A stretch of 64,000 bases of DNA from an uncultured Pirellulales bacterium (GTDB taxonomy: Bacteria; Planctomycetota; Planctomycetia; Pirellulales; Thermoguttaceae). A program made the position numbers and the translations under genes. Numbering within the stretch: position 1 is the stretch's first letter; the number at the start of each line of letters is the position of its first letter. Shown piece by piece: positions 18,447-27,630 of the stretch. The notes under the pieces were generated by a model. That model saw only the letters and a program-made list of their open reading frames with translations. It was not told the origin of the DNA and did no database searches. The stretch spans positions 124,001 to 188,000 of the forward strand of contig CALLPE010000008.1 in the NCBI GenBank assembly GCA_938015445.1, read 5' to 3'.

Positions 18447-18722
18447 TGCTAGCGGATAGAATCGTTTTTTAGAGAGTGTCGCTTGGGCTTGCTTGCACCT
18501 GCTTGAACTTGCTTAACCAACCTGGCTTGACCCACTTGGTTGCACAACATGGTTTTACAACAAAATTGGCGGAAAGATCGGGTCTTGTTCCGACGGCGAC
18601 TTTCCGGCCCCAGCGCCCAACCATTGGATGCACAGGCCAAGTGCCGCGTTCCGCGGCAACCATATCGGCGGCGCGACCCAGTGGCATTTGACCGCCCTGG
18701 CGGCTTTCAGTCAAGGTAGCTC

Positions 18723-19553
18723 ATGCTGGCCCGCGAGGAATACATCGAACAGGCGTACTTTTTCCGTCGTCTGCGGGAGCGGATGCACGAGGGCACTTCC
18801 ACGCAAGATTTGCTGGCGGCCATTCGTCAGGAGCTGCTTTCGACCACCATGCTCCCGCACGCCGTTTCCTTCATGGCCGACGAATTGCGGCACACCGGCG
18901 GATTCGCCACGGCCATGGCCCGGCTGCCACACTACTTCACCCCGTTTCAGACCTTCTTAATCTCCGAGGCGGAACGGGCCGAAGGGCGCTTCGACTTCCA
19001 GATTGCCTTGGAAATACTGGAACGCGAGGCGGAGTATCGTGCCGGCGAAGTCTCGGTACAAGGGATATTCCTCTATCAGTTCGAGTCGCTGTGCCGCAAT
19101 CGTCTGGGATACGACCGCGGCCTGGAAGCAATCGCCGCCGATCCGATCTTCGACGACAACTGGCGTCAGTGGATCGATACGTTCCGCCGCCAAGTCGGAT
19201 TGGTGGACATCTGCGACATGATCTACGTCCGCAGCGAGCTGTATCGCAAGATGCGCCCCAATCCCGACGAACCGGAAAAACCCGTCCTCTTCGGCGAAAA
19301 AGAAGGGCGCATCGCCCTGGCCAACCGACGGAAGGACCCGTTGTATCTGTTTTCGGCCTTGCAGCGGCATCTAGGCTATCCGGCGGTGCCGCGGCCAAAG
19401 CCAGAAGACACCCAACGACATATCCTCCCTTTGCTCCAACAGCGCGTGGAGCGTCTGGAACAACGACTGCGATTGCTGGAAGAGGAGATGCGCGGCGGCA
19501 TCAACCTGGCCAAGTTTTACGTGCAGAAGCAAGAAGAAGCGCAAAAAAAGTAG
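18723..19553 (+). CDS. Conserved hypothetical protein with C-terminal coiled coil
   Basis: A 276-residue cytoplasmic protein starting at the ATG at 18723, with AAGG about 8 bp upstream. It is mostly helical and charged and lacks a leader. It contains AREEYIEQAYFFRRLRERM at the N-terminus, a central stretch around LVDICDMIYVRSELYRKM, and a C-terminal heptad-like segment (LLQQRVERLEQRLRLLEEEM, about 237-256). I recognise no enzymatic motif. The sequence has the coherent composition of a real conserved gene, and I believe similar proteins occur in other planctomycetes, but that is from memory. It is convergent with the parvulin gene (14 bp between the stops). Confidence 0.75.
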   Translation: MLAREEYIEQAYFFRRLRERMHEGTSTQDLLAAIRQELLSTTMLPHAVSFMADELRHTGGFATAMARLPHYFTPFQTFLISEAERAEGRFDFQIALEILEREAEYRAGEVSVQGIFLYQFESLCRNRLGYDRGLEAIAADPIFDDNWRQWIDTFRRQVGLVDICDMIYVRSELYRKMRPNPDEPEKPVLFGEKEGRIALANRRKDPLYLFSALQRHLGYPAVPRPKPEDTQRHILPLLQQRVERLEQRLRLLEEEMRGGINLAKFYVQKQEEAQKK

Positions 19554-19567
19554 CGGCGCTGCACCTG

Positions 19568-21625
19568 CTATCGTGTAATCGAGCCTGTCCGCCCGGCAGC
19601 GCTGCTGTGCGAGGCGGCTTTGACTGCCGAGCCAGCCTGCTGCTGTGGTTTGTCGGGCGGTTGGGGGCCGAAGACCGGCTTGGGTTGCGGCGTGCGACTG
19701 GTGCCGGCCAGATAGTTGTCGATGGCGGCCGTGTCTTGCAAGTGCTCGAAGTACTCAGCCATCGCCAGCCGCAGTTTCTTTTCGTAAATGTCTTTGTAGA
19801 TTTCCTCTTTGACTTCCTCGAACTTCACGTCGATCGGCTTGGTATAGCCCTCGCAAAACAGGATTACGTATTTGTCGCCGATTTGGACGATGCTCGACAG
19901 TTCGCCCGGCTTGAGCGAAAAGGCCTCTTTCTCCAGCGCCGGCTGACCGCCGTGCTTGCGGATGGGCGGCACTTCGCCCCGCAACGCTTGGCTGCCCGGC
20001 TCGATCGAATATTGCTCGGCCAGCGTGCCGAAGAACTCGGCGGTGGGATTGCGTCGGGCTTTTTCCCATACTTCTTGGGCGCGTCGAGCGTTGTTCAGCA
20101 CGATCGCCCGGCACCGAACGCGCGGACCGTAGTTGGCCTCGAAACCCTTTTGCAGGTCTTCGTCGCTTACCTTCACGGCAGCCGCGGCCAGTTTTTTCAG
20201 CGCCACCGAAGGCCAAACCGCATCGTGCCGATACACCTCGACCGATATGCCTTGCTCGTCGGTGACTCGCTTGAGCCAACCTTGCACGTCCGGTTTGCCA
20301 TCGGCGGTGGGAGGCAACATCACCGCAGCCACGCGGGCGACCTCCTCGTCCAGCTCCGCCTCCGACACCGTGATGTTCCGCCGCCGGCAAGCCTGCTCCA
20401 GCAGCCGTCGGTTGATCGTTCCCTCCAACACCTGCTCGCCGTAACGCTCGATGCACTGCTCGGCCAATTCCTGCAACATTATCGGCTGGCCGTTGATCGT
20501 GGCCGCCACACCGGGCATAGCCTTGCGCTTTTCGGGATCGTTGAGGATGTTTTCCACCTTTTGATCGCGCTGCAACTGGCGAAAAACCTCACCCGCTACG
20601 GCGCGCAGTTTGCGGTCGCGAATCACTTCCTCTAGCCGCGGCGCTACCTGACGGAAATCGACCGACTTTACTCCTGGCAACAACACTTCTCGCTTGATAA
20701 TTACATACTGGTCGCCGACGGCGATCACCGGCGACACCTCGCCATCCTTCATGCTGAAAGCGGCGTCCTCGATCTCCTTGAAGCCGCCATGCTTGCGGAT
20801 CGGGGGCACCAGTCCTTTGACGCTGGCACTGGGGTCGTCGGAATACTGCTTGGCCAATTCCGGGAACTCGTCTGGCTTGGCGGCCGCAGCGGCGCGAACC
20901 TTTTCGGCCAATTGCCGGTCCTTACAAGCAATCAGCCGCACGCGCACCGCCGGGCCGTACTGGTTCTCGAAGGCCTGCTGAACCTCTTCGGGCGTTACCT
21001 GAAGCTGCTGGCCCGCCAGTTTGCGCAAGGCCAGTGTTGGCCAAATGATGTCGTTGGCGTACTGAACCGGAGTGATACCCCGCTCTTGCTTAAGCATCTT
21101 CAACCACTGATCCACCGACAATCCAAAGCGCGTGGCCATACGTTGGATTTCGGCGTCCACCTCTTGCCGGGTGATGACCACGCCTCGGCGTTTGCACTCC
21201 TCCATGATCAAATACTTGTTGATCATGCTTTCTAGCACTTCCTTGCCGTAATGGCGAAGGCACTCGGCGGCAAGCTGATCGCGGGTGATGTGCTCGCCGT
21301 TGACGGTAGCCACGATCTTCGGTTTCTCGGCCGCTTTGCCCGACTCTCCCCCCGACCCCTTGCTGGAGGATGTATTGGCTGAATTGGCCGGCACCGGCTG
21401 GGTAGGTCGCAACGACGCAGTCGTGGAAGTACTGGTAGGAGCCACCGGGGCCAGCGCCTTTGGGGCTGCCGAACTACGGCTTGGCTCTGCACTGGCTTCT
21501 GTGGGCCCCCAATAGTACCTGATCGCCGCAGAGATCCCCAAAACGGCCATCCCGACGAAGATCACCCCCAACCATTTCACGCTTTTTCGGGGGGCCGAAT
21601 GCGTGCGTGGAGCATCCTGGGTCAT
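19568..21625 (-). CDS. Membrane-anchored foldase with two tandem SurA/PpiC-type units
   Basis: A 685-residue protein. A single membrane segment (about 17-38) is followed by a Ser/Thr/Ala/Pro-rich linker (40-100), so the bulk is extracytoplasmic. Two homologous units follow, about 103-355 and 372-640. Each starts with ATVNG/ATINGxxI and a SurA-N-like helical segment, and each ends with a parvulin-like part containing the identical string VPPIRKHGG (273-281 and 552-560) and a (G)DxYVI strand. A Pro/Gln-rich tail follows. It probably acts as a peptidyl-prolyl isomerase or chaperone for exported proteins. Canonical parvulin histidines are not all obvious, so isomerase activity is uncertain. Strong ribosome binding site: AAGGAGG lies 6 bp before the ATG at 21625. 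Confidence 0.85.
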   Translation of the reverse strand: MTQDAPRTHSAPRKSVKWLGVIFVGMAVLGISAAIRYYWGPTEASAEPSRSSAAPKALAPVAPTSTSTTASLRPTQPVPANSANTSSSKGSGGESGKAAEKPKIVATVNGEHITRDQLAAECLRHYGKEVLESMINKYLIMEECKRRGVVITRQEVDAEIQRMATRFGLSVDQWLKMLKQERGITPVQYANDIIWPTLALRKLAGQQLQVTPEEVQQAFENQYGPAVRVRLIACKDRQLAEKVRAAAAAKPDEFPELAKQYSDDPSASVKGLVPPIRKHGGFKEIEDAAFSMKDGEVSPVIAVGDQYVIIKREVLLPGVKSVDFRQVAPRLEEVIRDRKLRAVAGEVFRQLQRDQKVENILNDPEKRKAMPGVAATINGQPIMLQELAEQCIERYGEQVLEGTINRRLLEQACRRRNITVSEAELDEEVARVAAVMLPPTADGKPDVQGWLKRVTDEQGISVEVYRHDAVWPSVALKKLAAAAVKVSDEDLQKGFEANYGPRVRCRAIVLNNARRAQEVWEKARRNPTAEFFGTLAEQYSIEPGSQALRGEVPPIRKHGGQPALEKEAFSLKPGELSSIVQIGDKYVILFCEGYTKPIDVKFEEVKEEIYKDIYEKKLRLAMAEYFEHLQDTAAIDNYLAGTSRTPQPKPVFGPQPPDKPQQQAGSAVKAASHSSAAGRTGSITR

Positions 21626-22362
21626 GTGGTTCCTCCTTAAGCCATCACCAGGAAACGACTTGCGTTTGCAGACATACAGGCCGCCAGTTGCGCGGCCCGG
21701 CGTGCCTTGCCTGCGTACGTTTCAGCGCATTGACAGAGCGGCGGCGGAGTATAGGAATCCGTGCATCGTGCCGCAAGCCCGATTGACAGGCGACGGCGAC
21801 GCAAATCCGCAAATCCGGTGGGCCGGTAGGACCAGGTCCCGATGGGGAAGTGGGAAAGCAGCCGAGGACGGAGCTATTTGGCGTGGGATGCAAAGAATCG
21901 GGCTACCCGCCCCGGCAGAAAGTTTTGCAAGGACGCTAGCCTTTTTACCCTACAGTCCTGACAATCCTTGCAGCCCCGGGGGTTCACCTTGGGTCGGGCA
22001 AAGCGGAAATGCGTAGCAAGGCCCAACCTGTAACGGCGAAAAGATTTTCCCAGGCCATGCTGTCGGTGGTGACAACGTGCTGACGCTACCTGCAACTGTT
22101 TAACTCGACGACGACCCCAAGTTGGTGCACCAACAGTGCGCAGCGTGAGCAATCGTCCTAAGTCGTTGCCAGTGGACTAGTACCGGCCAACTTCAAATTG
22201 GGTAACTTCCGGAATTGCAGAACCTTGACGCCTCGCCGTCCGACGGGTAAGTTGATTCGTGTTCGGCAAGATTTTTGGGCCGCCAATGTTAGCCCTACGA
22301 CGGCGCGCGGCTCGGTTAGCGGACCGAGACCAGATTCGGCGGGTGCCAACAAGTCCGGTTAC
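21626..22362. other. Long spacer upstream of tRNA-His
   Basis: 737 bp with short open frames on both strands but none with a recognisable domain, leader or ribosome binding site. I see no RNA structure that I can name. Confidence 0.55.
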
Positions 22363-22437
22363 GGTGGCTGTAGCTCAAGTGGTTAGAGCACCAGACTGTG
22401 GATCTGGGTGTTGGGGGTTCGAGTCCCCTCAGCCACC
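22363..22437 (+). tRNA. tRNA-His (GUG)
   Basis: A complete cloverleaf: acceptor GTGGCTG (22364-22370) pairs with CAGCCAC (22430-22436). There is a D arm TAGCTCAAGTGGTTAGAGCA, an anticodon loop CTGTGGA with anticodon GTG, and a T arm GGGGGTTCGAGTCCCC. An extra G at 22363 opposite C at 22437 provides the G-1:C73 pair specific to histidine tRNA. The CCA end is not encoded. Confidence 0.97.
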
Positions 22438-22512
22438 CTTAATTACTGGTTCTGGATAGGCCGTTGGTAGAGTGCATCCGGGCAGCCGATAGGGTTGCCT
22501 CTCTGGCGAACG

Positions 22513-22584
22513 TGGCAAACGCTGGGGCGAAACTGGCAAATGCTGGTTCTTGGTATCGCGGTTAAATGCTGATTTAAATGCTGA
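22513..22584. repeat. Two short direct duplications between tRNA-His and cysE
   Basis: TGGCAAA(C/T)GCTGG occurs at 22513 and 22534 (21-bp period). TTAAATGCTGA occurs at 22562 and 22574 (12-bp period), the second copy overlapping the 3' end of cysE. Confidence 0.6.
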
Positions 22585-23527
22585 AATCCAGCGGCGGATT
22601 AACAGTATCGTGGAGGTGCAATCGCGGCTTTTCCAGGATCACGGTGGTGTATGGCGCCACCGAATGCGTCAGCCACACGCTGGAGCCGATAACCGAGTGG
22701 TGTCCTATCACCGTGTTCCCGCCCAGCACGGTGGCGTTGGCGTAGATGACCACCGAGTCTTCGATAGTCGGATGGCGCTTCTTGCCGCGGACCAGGTTGC
22801 CGTTGGAGTCCTTGTCGAAGCTGAGCGCTCCGAGGGTCACGCCCTGATACAGTTTCACCCAATTGCCGATTTCGGTCGTTTCGCCGATGACCACGCCTGT
22901 GCCGTGGTCGATGAAGAAGTGCGATCCGATCTTGGCCCCTGGGTGAATGTCGATTCCTGTGCGGCTGTGCGCCCATTCGGTCATCATCCGCGGGATCAGT
23001 GGCACGCCCAGTTGGTGCAGTACATGAGCCAGGCGGTAAACGGTGATGGCTTCTAGGCCCGGATAGCAGAACACCTCCTCGTCGAGCGACTTGCAGGCCG
23101 GGTCTCCAGCGTAGGCGGCCTGCACGTCCAAGGCCAATTGGCGGCGCAACTGGGGCAGTTGACGGAGGAAAGCCACCGCCTTGGCTTGTCCGATGGCTTC
23201 GAAATCCGCACGCTCTTGGGGATTGCAAGGAGCCGACTTGCCAGCCTCGTGACACAGCGCGCGGGCGATCTGCCGGGTAAGCTCGTCGTGAAGCCGGTCG
23301 ATCAGGTCTCCCACGTAGTAAGTGACGTTGCCCGGATGAAGACCGTCGCGGCGCCGGTAGCCGGGAAAGAGCACTTCCGTCAGGTCTTCGGTGATGGCGA
23401 TGACGGTTTCGTAGTTTGGCAGTGGGCAGTGCCGCAAGTGGCTTATGCCTTCGATTTCGGCGTAACTGCGGACGAGCTGTTCGGTAAGCTCGGGCAGCGA
23501 TTCCTTAAGACGTACGTCGGTGGCCAT
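22574..23527 (-). CDS. cysE: Serine O-acetyltransferase
   Basis: Acetylates serine with acetyl-CoA to O-acetylserine, the substrate of cysteine synthase. The 317-residue product has a long helical N-terminal half and a left-handed beta-helix C-terminal half. The latter carries [31 protein letters not shown] and the hexapeptide repeats [22 protein letters not shown]. Histidines in DIHPG and IDHGTG match the active-site region of the family. Relative to the E. coli enzyme there is a longer loop after VTLGA (about 15 residues, ending in KKRHP). This resembles the EpsC-type group. Start at the ATG at 23527, with GGAGG about 9 bp upstream. The cysteine-synthase fusion lies 8 kb away on the same strand. 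Confidence 0.93.
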   Translation of the reverse strand: MATDVRLKESLPELTEQLVRSYAEIEGISHLRHCPLPNYETVIAITEDLTEVLFPGYRRRDGLHPGNVTYYVGDLIDRLHDELTRQIARALCHEAGKSAPCNPQERADFEAIGQAKAVAFLRQLPQLRRQLALDVQAAYAGDPACKSLDEEVFCYPGLEAITVYRLAHVLHQLGVPLIPRMMTEWAHSRTGIDIHPGAKIGSHFFIDHGTGVVIGETTEIGNWVKLYQGVTLGALSFDKDSNGNLVRGKKRHPTIEDSVVIYANATVLGGNTVIGHHSVIGSSVWLTHSVAPYTTVILEKPRLHLHDTVNPPLDFSI

Positions 23528-24051
23528 GACTTTATGCCTCCTGACTGCGCACTACGGCGCTAGGCTGATGTACTAGTGTACGGCGCAGGTGAAGAGAGCC
23601 GAAAACGTCGAGACGACGAGCCGCAGGTCCGGTCTATCAGACCGGACAAGTACACGCGCACGCCAAAAGATGACCTTTGTGGTGGGCAGTCATGAGTTTA
23701 GGTCGCGTGGCTCAACAAAGCACGCCTGCGGGAATATTACGCGCGACCAGCGGCACAATCAAGCAGTACGATTCTTTCTTCGGCAATTGGCCATCGAATA
23801 GTTTACCCCCTGCGCATAGACGGTGCCAATAGGTCAGCACAACACTAAACAAAAGCGCGCTGGTCAACACAGCGGCACGATTGCACTTCTGCGGCCATTG
23901 AGAGCGTTTTGCGCAATCCACGGGTTGCTAGTCCGATGGTGGGCAAAATATAGTATAAGATCGGCGGGTCGGCGGCTGGCATCAGCTTGCCCGGCCTAAG
24001 TTGTAGTCGTGGTGTACTTCCGCAGGCTATGAAACCGGAGAGCTGAGAAAC
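23528..24051. other. Divergent intergenic region cysE / discoidin-like gene
   Basis: 524 bp, locally lower in GC than the genes. No supported gene. An imperfect palindrome is seen at 23625-23645 (GGTCCGGTCTATCAGACCGGAC type; arms GTCCGGTCT/AGACCGGAC). Confidence 0.5.
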
Positions 24052-24801
24052 ATGGCAGCCCGACACTTTTGGCGTGTTACGACTTCGATTGGCATTGTTC
24101 TGCTGCTGGCGGCGGTTTGGGGCGACCGCGCAAAGGCGGCCGAGAAGCCCGGCGCAACCACTTTTCCTAAGACGATCGTCGGCCCCAACGGACAGACGCT
24201 GGAGGCCGTCGAAATAAAACTTCCTCGGCCTTTATTCCAGGGTACGCCCAAGCACATCAAGCCTTCGCCTACTCTGGAAAAATACAGCGAGGCGCCGCGA
24301 CCTCCCCTTTACGCCGTGCCGGGAGTGACCAACATCGCACTGAACAAGAAGGTCACCTCCAGCGACATGGAGCCAATCGTCGGCGAGCTGAGCATGGCCA
24401 CCGACGGCGATAAGGAAGGCGCCGACGGTTCGTTCGTGGAACTCGGTCCTGGGTTGCAATGGTTGCAGATCGACTTGGGGAAGGAGTCGGAAATCCACGG
24501 TCTTTGTGTGTGGCATTTCCATGCCGAAGGCAGAGTGTATCACGACGTGATTGTACAGGCTTCCAACGATCCGGAGTTCCAGCGCGACGTGGTTACCATC
24601 TTCAACAACGATTTCGATAATTCCTCGAAGCTTGGTGCAGGCAAGGACCTGGAGTACATCGAAGACTATCGCGGCAAACTGATCGACGCCCGCGACAAGC
24701 AGGGCAACCCCGTCAAGGCTCGTTATGTGCGGCTGTACTCGAAAGGCAACACCTCTAACGATATGAACCATTACGTGGAAGTGGAAGTGTACGGCAAGTA
24801 G
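24052..24801 (+). CDS. Secreted F5/8 type C (discoidin)-like protein
   Basis: A 249-residue exported protein: a basic N-terminus, a hydrophobic core (ITSIGIVLLLAAVW type, about 10-24) and an AKA-A cleavage site near residue 29. Residues about 95-249 look like a discoidin/galactose-binding fold. NIALNKKVTSSD starts the domain, LQWLQIDLGKESEIHGLCVW is its core strand, and ARYVRLYSKGNTSNDMNHYVEVEVYG ends it (given in part). This fold usually binds carbohydrate or anchors enzymes to glycans. No catalytic domain is attached. It lies upstream of the Agl23-like gene on the same strand. Confidence 0.78.
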   Translation: MAARHFWRVTTSIGIVLLLAAVWGDRAKAAEKPGATTFPKTIVGPNGQTLEAVEIKLPRPLFQGTPKHIKPSPTLEKYSEAPRPPLYAVPGVTNIALNKKVTSSDMEPIVGELSMATDGDKEGADGSFVELGPGLQWLQIDLGKESEIHGLCVWHFHAEGRVYHDVIVQASNDPEFQRDVVTIFNNDFDNSSKLGAGKDLEYIEDYRGKLIDARDKQGNPVKARYVRLYSKGNTSNDMNHYVEVEVYGK

Positions 24802-24832
24802 AAGGTCCGACGCAAGTCTTCCCGCCTAGGCA

Positions 24833-24851
24833 ACAACAGCGGAGCTGTTGT
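24833..24851. terminator. Perfect 8-bp hairpin after the discoidin-like gene
   Basis: ACAACAGC (24833-24840), loop GGA, GCTGTTGT (24844-24851). It is 32 bp after the stop at 24801. There is no T-tract, so it may be a weak terminator or a structure over the next ribosome binding region. Confidence 0.4.
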
Positions 24852-26694
24852 GCAGCCGCTTGCAGTGCCCAAGCGCACACACGTTTGGTGCAGGGTGACA
24901 ACGAATCGCCAGTCTTCAAATCCTGCCATCCGCAAGTGGTTGGTGCTTGCGGTAATGCTGATTGCCGCCGCGGCGCTGGCAGTGCGCTTGGTAGAGCTTG
25001 ACAAACGCCCCATGCACGGCGACGAGGCCAACCAAGCCTTCAAAGCCCACGAGCTGCTGGCCAGCGGCAAGTACGTCTACGACCGCGACGATCATCACGG
25101 GCCTACGCTGAGCTACTTTACGCTGCCGGCGTTCTGGGTGTCGGGCTGCTCGAGCCTTTCCGACTGCCGCGAAGCTACCTTGCGCACAGTGCCAGTGCTG
25201 TTCGGCGTGGGCCTGATCATACTGCTGTTGTTGACGGCCGATGGGCTGGGGCCGGTAGCCACACTGGCCGCTGCGCTGCTGACGGCCGTTTCGCCGGCGA
25301 TGTTTTTCTATTCGCGCTACTACATTCAGGAGACTTTGTTGGTCTTCTTCACGTTTGCCTTGCTTGGTTGTGGCTGGCGTTACGTGCAAAGTTCCGGCGC
25401 GGCGCTCCACACGCTTTCCGGCCCACCGGTCGGCCCACAAGCCGGGCATTGCGGGTTACGAGGGTATTGCTGGGCGGTTGCCGCCGGTGTGTGCCTGGGC
25501 ATGATGCACGCCACCAAAGAGACCTGGGTGTTGGCGGCGCTGTCCGCTGCCGTAGCACTTGGTGTGATGCTGTGGTGGCAGCGCAGTTGGGCGCCTGTGG
25601 ACACCCCCGCGCGCTCCTACGCCCCAGGCGAGCGGCTGCCGCATCCCAGCGCCTCGGCGGGCACCGAGGGCCAGGCCGCTTGGTTGGCGCGGCACTGGCT
25701 TCCGCTGTCGATTGCGTTGCTGGCAGCGTGTGCGACGGCAGCGATGCTGCTGTCGAGCTTCGGGCACAATTGGCGCGGCCCGATCGATTCCATCCTGGCT
25801 TACTCCGACTATTTGCGTCGCGGGGGCACGGGTGGCCTGCACCACAATCCCTGGTATTTTTATTTGGAACGACTATTGGCCTTCCGCTCTGGCAAGGTGT
25901 TGTGGAGCGAAGGGCTGGTCGCTGCGCTGGCCGTCGTGGGCGGGATTGCTGCGGTGCTGGGGCGTGGGCTAGCCCAACCCCAGCAATGTCTAGGCCGCTT
26001 CTTGGCCCTTTACACTCTGGTGCTTGTGTTGGTTTACAGTGCGCTGCCCTACAAGACGCCTTGGTGCATGTTGAGTTTTTTGCACGGGCTGATCTTGCTG
26101 GCCGGGGTCGGAGTGGCGGCACTGCTCGGCTGGCTGCGAATCCGCCCGCTGCAAGCCATCGCGGTGCTGTTGATACTGCTGGGCGTTTTGCAACTGGCAA
26201 AGCAGTGTTACCGGCTCAACTTCGTGTTTTTCGCCGATGCACGCAATCCCCATGTGTACGCACACCCGGTCAGTCATCTGCACACCGATTTGCCGCCGCT
26301 GGTGGAAGGCTTGTTCGAGGCAGCCAGCTCGCGGGCCGACGGCGGCGGAGAGGAACCTCCGCAGACGGTCCAGCTCGGTTACGTCCATGTAGTAACGACC
26401 GAGAACTACTGGCCGGTTCCCTGGTACTTGCGGCGCTTGCCTCAGCAGAGCATCGGCTATTGGCAGGACATCCAAGCGTGGCGCACGACAGCCGCCGTTT
26501 ACCCCCAACCCTTTATGGTACTGACCACCTCTTCAGCACAGCAGGCGGTGGAAGCGGCATTAGGCGAACTCGGGTGGATGAAAAACTTCTTCCCCTTGGC
26601 ATCTTACGGACTGCGACCGGGCGAAAAGCTCATCTTGTACGTCCGCGAGGACGTATGGCACGGTTACCGGCAGCAGTTGGCGAGGGTTGAATAG
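24850..26694 (+). CDS. Polytopic glycosyltransferase-like membrane protein (Agl23/TIGR03663-like)
   Basis: A 614-residue protein with about 12 hydrophobic segments. The first loop has KRPMHGDEANQAFKAHELL and YVYDRDDHHGPTLSYFTLP, the pattern I associate with the TIGR03663/Agl23 group, which belongs to the GT-C/GT39-like proteins. The GDEAN acidic pair corresponds to the conserved acidic motif of lipid-linked-sugar transferases. The C-terminal extracytoplasmic part includes YVHVVTTENYWPVPWYLRR. It probably helps glycosylate lipids or proteins at the membrane. The start is uncertain: GTG at 24850 overlaps a hairpin, and GTG at 24895 would shorten the product by 15 residues without affecting the first membrane segment. 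Confidence 0.78.
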   Translation: MQPLAVPKRTHVWCRVTTNRQSSNPAIRKWLVLAVMLIAAAALAVRLVELDKRPMHGDEANQAFKAHELLASGKYVYDRDDHHGPTLSYFTLPAFWVSGCSSLSDCREATLRTVPVLFGVGLIILLLLTADGLGPVATLAAALLTAVSPAMFFYSRYYIQETLLVFFTFALLGCGWRYVQSSGAALHTLSGPPVGPQAGHCGLRGYCWAVAAGVCLGMMHATKETWVLAALSAAVALGVMLWWQRSWAPVDTPARSYAPGERLPHPSASAGTEGQAAWLARHWLPLSIALLAACATAAMLLSSFGHNWRGPIDSILAYSDYLRRGGTGGLHHNPWYFYLERLLAFRSGKVLWSEGLVAALAVVGGIAAVLGRGLAQPQQCLGRFLALYTLVLVLVYSALPYKTPWCMLSFLHGLILLAGVGVAALLGWLRIRPLQAIAVLLILLGVLQLAKQCYRLNFVFFADARNPHVYAHPVSHLHTDLPPLVEGLFEAASSRADGGGEEPPQTVQLGYVHVVTTENYWPVPWYLRRLPQQSIGYWQDIQAWRTTAAVYPQPFMVLTTSSAQQAVEAALGELGWMKNFFPLASYGLRPGEKLILYVREDVWHGYRQQLARVE

Positions 26695-26819
26695 CCGCCG
26701 GTGGGCCACTACCCTAGGCCCCACAATTCGGCAAACACCGCTGGCAATCTAGCGGCTTTTCTGGAACAATTATCTGTAGAGGGCAGGTAGCTTGTCTTAA
26801 ATGTTCTTGGGGATCGCTC

Positions 26820-27530
26820 ATGCTCACAGCAAATCGACGCACAAAAGGATTCACTCTGGTTGAGCTGCTGGTCGTAGTGACCATCATCGGCATCCTGGCG
26901 GGGCTGATGATGGTAGCCATCAATGCGGCCCGTCGGGCAGCGATGCGAGGCCGCTGCGCCAACCACTTACGCGAATTGGCGCAAGGAGCGGTACATTACG
27001 AACAGGTTAAGCAAGGGTATCCGGGTTTTGCCAACAACCTCAAGGGCAAGAGGGTCTCTTGGGTGGTGATGCTTCTGCCTTACATCAACCGCGAGGACTT
27101 GTTCGCTGTGTGGCGCGATTCCTCCGGAGCGCCAACGGCAGTGCGGGTCAACCAGACCCTCTGCCCGGCCGACACGCTTAACGCCAGCATGACCGATGGT
27201 TTGAGCTTCGTGGTGAACTTCAACATCTTCATCGATCGCTTCGCCAACCCGCAGAAAAAGTACAGCGGCGAAGACTTGGAGTCGGCCGCCATGACGCCGA
27301 TGATCTCTGAGCGCATCGACACCACCGCGCGGGTCTGGGGTGGCACGAACCCCACGCAAGCCGCCATGACGTTCACCTGGCCGTATCCGCCCACCAACGA
27401 TCTGATCATCACCCGGGTGAACTCCAACCACGGGGGCGGTTCGCACGTGGCGTTTTGCGACGGACACGTGGAATATCTGGTCGATAATACCCGCTGCGAC
27501 CAGTTCCTCGCCGGTCCGAAAATCAGATAG
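26820..27530 (+). CDS. DUF1559-type prepilin-like protein (H-X9-DG)
   Basis: A 236-residue protein of the very large planctomycete family of type II pseudopilin-like proteins. A short basic leader is followed by GFTLVELLVVVTIIGILAGLM, the prepilin peptidase site (G/F) and hydrophobic stalk. The C-terminus has NHGGGSHVAFCDGHVEYL, in which H, nine residues and DG form the H-X9-DG motif of the family. It should be processed by a PilD-type peptidase and displayed at the envelope; the biological role is unknown. It is convergent with the other pseudopilin-type gene. Confidence 0.92.
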   Translation: MLTANRRTKGFTLVELLVVVTIIGILAGLMMVAINAARRAAMRGRCANHLRELAQGAVHYEQVKQGYPGFANNLKGKRVSWVVMLLPYINREDLFAVWRDSSGAPTAVRVNQTLCPADTLNASMTDGLSFVVNFNIFIDRFANPQKKYSGEDLESAAMTPMISERIDTTARVWGGTNPTQAAMTFTWPYPPTNDLIITRVNSNHGGGSHVAFCDGHVEYLVDNTRCDQFLAGPKIR

Positions 27531-27630
27531 CCCTTGGTTGGCAAAGCCACAGGGCACCAGCAGCCCGCAGCCCTCGAAGGCAGAGCGTTGGTGCGCAGGC
27601 TGGCGGCCAGCAGGGCGCATCTGAGAGCTG

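Noticed and set aside
19091-20635. Plus-strand open frame of 514 codons
   Set aside because: It runs through the 3' end of one gene and antisense through the parvulin gene; it is a GC-driven shadow frame.
22363-22437. Integration site of a mobile element at tRNA-His
   Set aside because: No integrase and no duplicated 3' tRNA end were found in the window.
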